Origin: Lachnospiraceae bacterium
GTDB lineage: Bacteria > Bacillota > Clostridia > Lachnospirales > Lachnospiraceae
Length of the DNA: 7,024 nt
NCBI GenBank assembly: GCA_017476305.1
Contig: JAFVAA010000713.1
Span: forward strand, 1 to 7,024
Direction of reading: 5' to 3'
Shown: piece by piece, positions 5,738-7,024 of the stretch
Numbering within the stretch: the first letter of the stretch is position 1
Layout: every line of letters starts with the position of its first letter
The notes under the pieces: model-generated
Seen by the model: only the letters and a program-made list of their open reading frames with translations
Databases searched by the model: none
Told to the model about the DNA's origin: nothing
Program-made: the position numbers and the translations under genes

Positions 5738-5743
5738 TTATTT

Positions 5744-7024
5744 ATGGCGAAGAAAGAAAAAGAAGGCATCTTCCATGGGTTTGCAAATTATTTTAAAGAA
5801 CTGGGCACTGCTATCGTAAAGGGGGATGCATTTGTCAAGCTTTCCATGGTTTTTATGGGTGCAGGATATACTGCGCATAAGCAGGTGCTCAAAGGAATTT
5901 TAGCAACGCTTGTGGAAGTTGCATTTATTGTGATGTGTGTGCTGTATGCTGCACCAAATCTTGCAAAGTTTGGCACACTGGGAACGGTAGAGTTCAAGCA
6001 GGAGTTAGATCCTTTGACATTACAGACGACTGTGAATGACTATGATAATTCATTCACGATTTTGTTACATTCGATGATAGCTTTGTTTTTGATTTTCTGC
6101 TTTATCCTGTTCTGGATAGCGAATATGAAGGCTGTGTACAGTCTCCAGCTCAGACATCAGAATCAGGATATTCCGGGAAATCATATCAATACCTTTGGTG
6201 AGGATGTGAAGGAGCTTTTCGGAAAGAAGTTCCATCTGACGATGCTCGCGCTTCCGACGCTGGGCGTCATCCTGATGAATATCATCCCGATTTTAGTACT
6301 TATTGCGATTGCATTTACGAATTATGACCAGAACAATATGCCGCCGAATAAGCTGTTTACCTGGGTGGGATTTAAGAACTTTGGGAATCTGTTTGCAAAT
6401 TCCATTACGGTATCCTTTAGTTATGCATTCCGGAAGATTTTAGGATGGACGCTTCTCTGGGCGGTGCTTGCTACGATCACCACCTTTATAGGTGGAATCC
6501 TTCTGGCGATGCTGATCAACAAAGAGACCACGAAGTGGAAGAAGATGTGGAGAACCTTATTTATCATCTCCATTGCAGTACCACAGTTTGTAACACTGCT
6601 GTTAGTGAGACATTTCTTCTCTGATACGGGAATTGTAAATACTATTTGTAATAACATAGGATTTACCGGATTTTTAAAGGATATCGGATTAGTGGGAAGG
6701 AATCTGGACTATATCCCGTTCTTGTCCCAGGAGGGCTGGGCGAAGTTCATGATAATCATCAGTAATATCTGGGTGGGTATACCGTATCAGATGCTTATCG
6801 CGACCGGTGTACTTATGAACATACCGACCGACCAGGTGGAGAGTGCGAGACTGGACGGTGCTACGAAGTTTCAGGTATTTATGAAGATCATGATGCCGTA
6901 TATCCTGTTCATCCAGGGACCGGCACTCATTACCGACTTTGTAAAGAATATCAATAACTTCAATGTCATCTATCTTTTGACGAATAACGCCTATGTCACG
7001 CCGGATCAGGCGATGGCAAATGCA
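5744..7024 (+). CDS. ABC transporter permease, MalF-like (C-terminus beyond window)
   Basis: The frame is open for 427 codons to the window end, so only the C-terminal tip is missing. It is an inner-membrane subunit of a binding-protein-dependent sugar importer. Hydrophobic segments are visible at about 48-70, 104-126, 165-191, 232-257, 271-288, 334-357 and from about 385. The two extra N-terminal membrane segments and the soluble stretch between them match MalF/MdxF-type rather than short MalG-type permeases. The cytoplasmic coupling (EAA) motif that contacts the ATPase is at 366-386, ESARLDGATKFQVFMKIMMPY, with Ser in place of the second residue Ala but Gly372 and Pro385 kept. It lies 245 bp after its binding protein and is probably transcribed with it through a partial terminator. 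A MalG-like partner should follow beyond the window. Maltodextrin as substrate is inferred from context. Confidence 0.92.
   Translation, partial: MAKKEKEGIFHGFANYFKELGTAIVKGDAFVKLSMVFMGAGYTAHKQVLKGILATLVEVAFIVMCVLYAAPNLAKFGTLGTVEFKQELDPLTLQTTVNDYDNSFTILLHSMIALFLIFCFILFWIANMKAVYSLQLRHQNQDIPGNHINTFGEDVKELFGKKFHLTMLALPTLGVILMNIIPILVLIAIAFTNYDQNNMPPNKLFTWVGFKNFGNLFANSITVSFSYAFRKILGWTLLWAVLATITTFIGGILLAMLINKETTKWKKMWRTLFIISIAVPQFVTLLLVRHFFSDTGIVNTICNNIGFTGFLKDIGLVGRNLDYIPFLSQEGWAKFMIIISNIWVGIPYQMLIATGVLMNIPTDQVESARLDGATKFQVFMKIMMPYILFIQGPALITDFVKNINNFNVIYLLTNNAYVTPDQAMANA

Noticed and set aside
5499..5743. Riboswitch or small RNA gene in the structured gap
   Set aside because: The structure is simple stacked hairpins without a recognisable aptamer core or its own promoter; an intercistronic terminator plus stabilising hairpin explains it better.

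Overview
The window looks like part of a maltodextrin/starch-oligosaccharide uptake and breakdown locus from a Gram-positive anaerobe, most likely a Clostridia/Lachnospiraceae gut-type bacterium. The support for this is moderate GC with AT-rich spacers, strong AGGAGG-type ribosome binding sites on every gene, sigma-A-like promoters with extended -10 elements, and a lipoprotein binding protein with a Ser/Glu/Ala-rich linker. The taxonomic call is inference; no rRNA or other marker is present.

Layout. On the minus strand, 1-301 is the N-terminal 100 residues of a LacI-family regulator that runs off the left edge. A 233-bp divergent promoter region (302-534) follows. It holds a promoter for each direction and two identical 16-bp A-rich repeats. 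On the plus strand, malQ (4-alpha-glucanotransferase, GH77, 535-2055) is followed 35 bp later by a GH13_20 neopullulanase/cyclomaltodextrinase-type enzyme (2091-3848). The two probably form one operon. A 309-bp spacer (3849-4157) has a weak hairpin over the GH13 stop codon, two tandem extended -10 promoters and CpG-centred palindromes that resemble LacI-family operators. It drives an ABC-transporter sugar-binding lipoprotein (4158-5498). A highly structured 245-bp gap (5499-5743) separates this from a MalF-like permease (5744 to the window end, incomplete).

How the parts fit (inference from known pathways). The lipoprotein captures maltodextrins outside the cell, and the MalF-like subunit with an expected MalG-like partner beyond the right edge imports them. 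The cytoplasmic GH13_20 enzyme cleaves short linear, cyclic or branched dextrins, and MalQ disproportionates maltose and maltotriose into longer chains plus glucose. The divergent LacI-family protein is the natural candidate regulator of both promoter regions.

The genes are a familiar set. The less ordinary material is in the non-coding DNA: the 78-nt near-perfect hairpin between binding protein and permease, the repeated A-tract motif flanking the malQ promoter, and the tandem operator/promoter arrangement before the binding protein. I see no CRISPR array, tRNA, rRNA, insertion sequence or phage gene.
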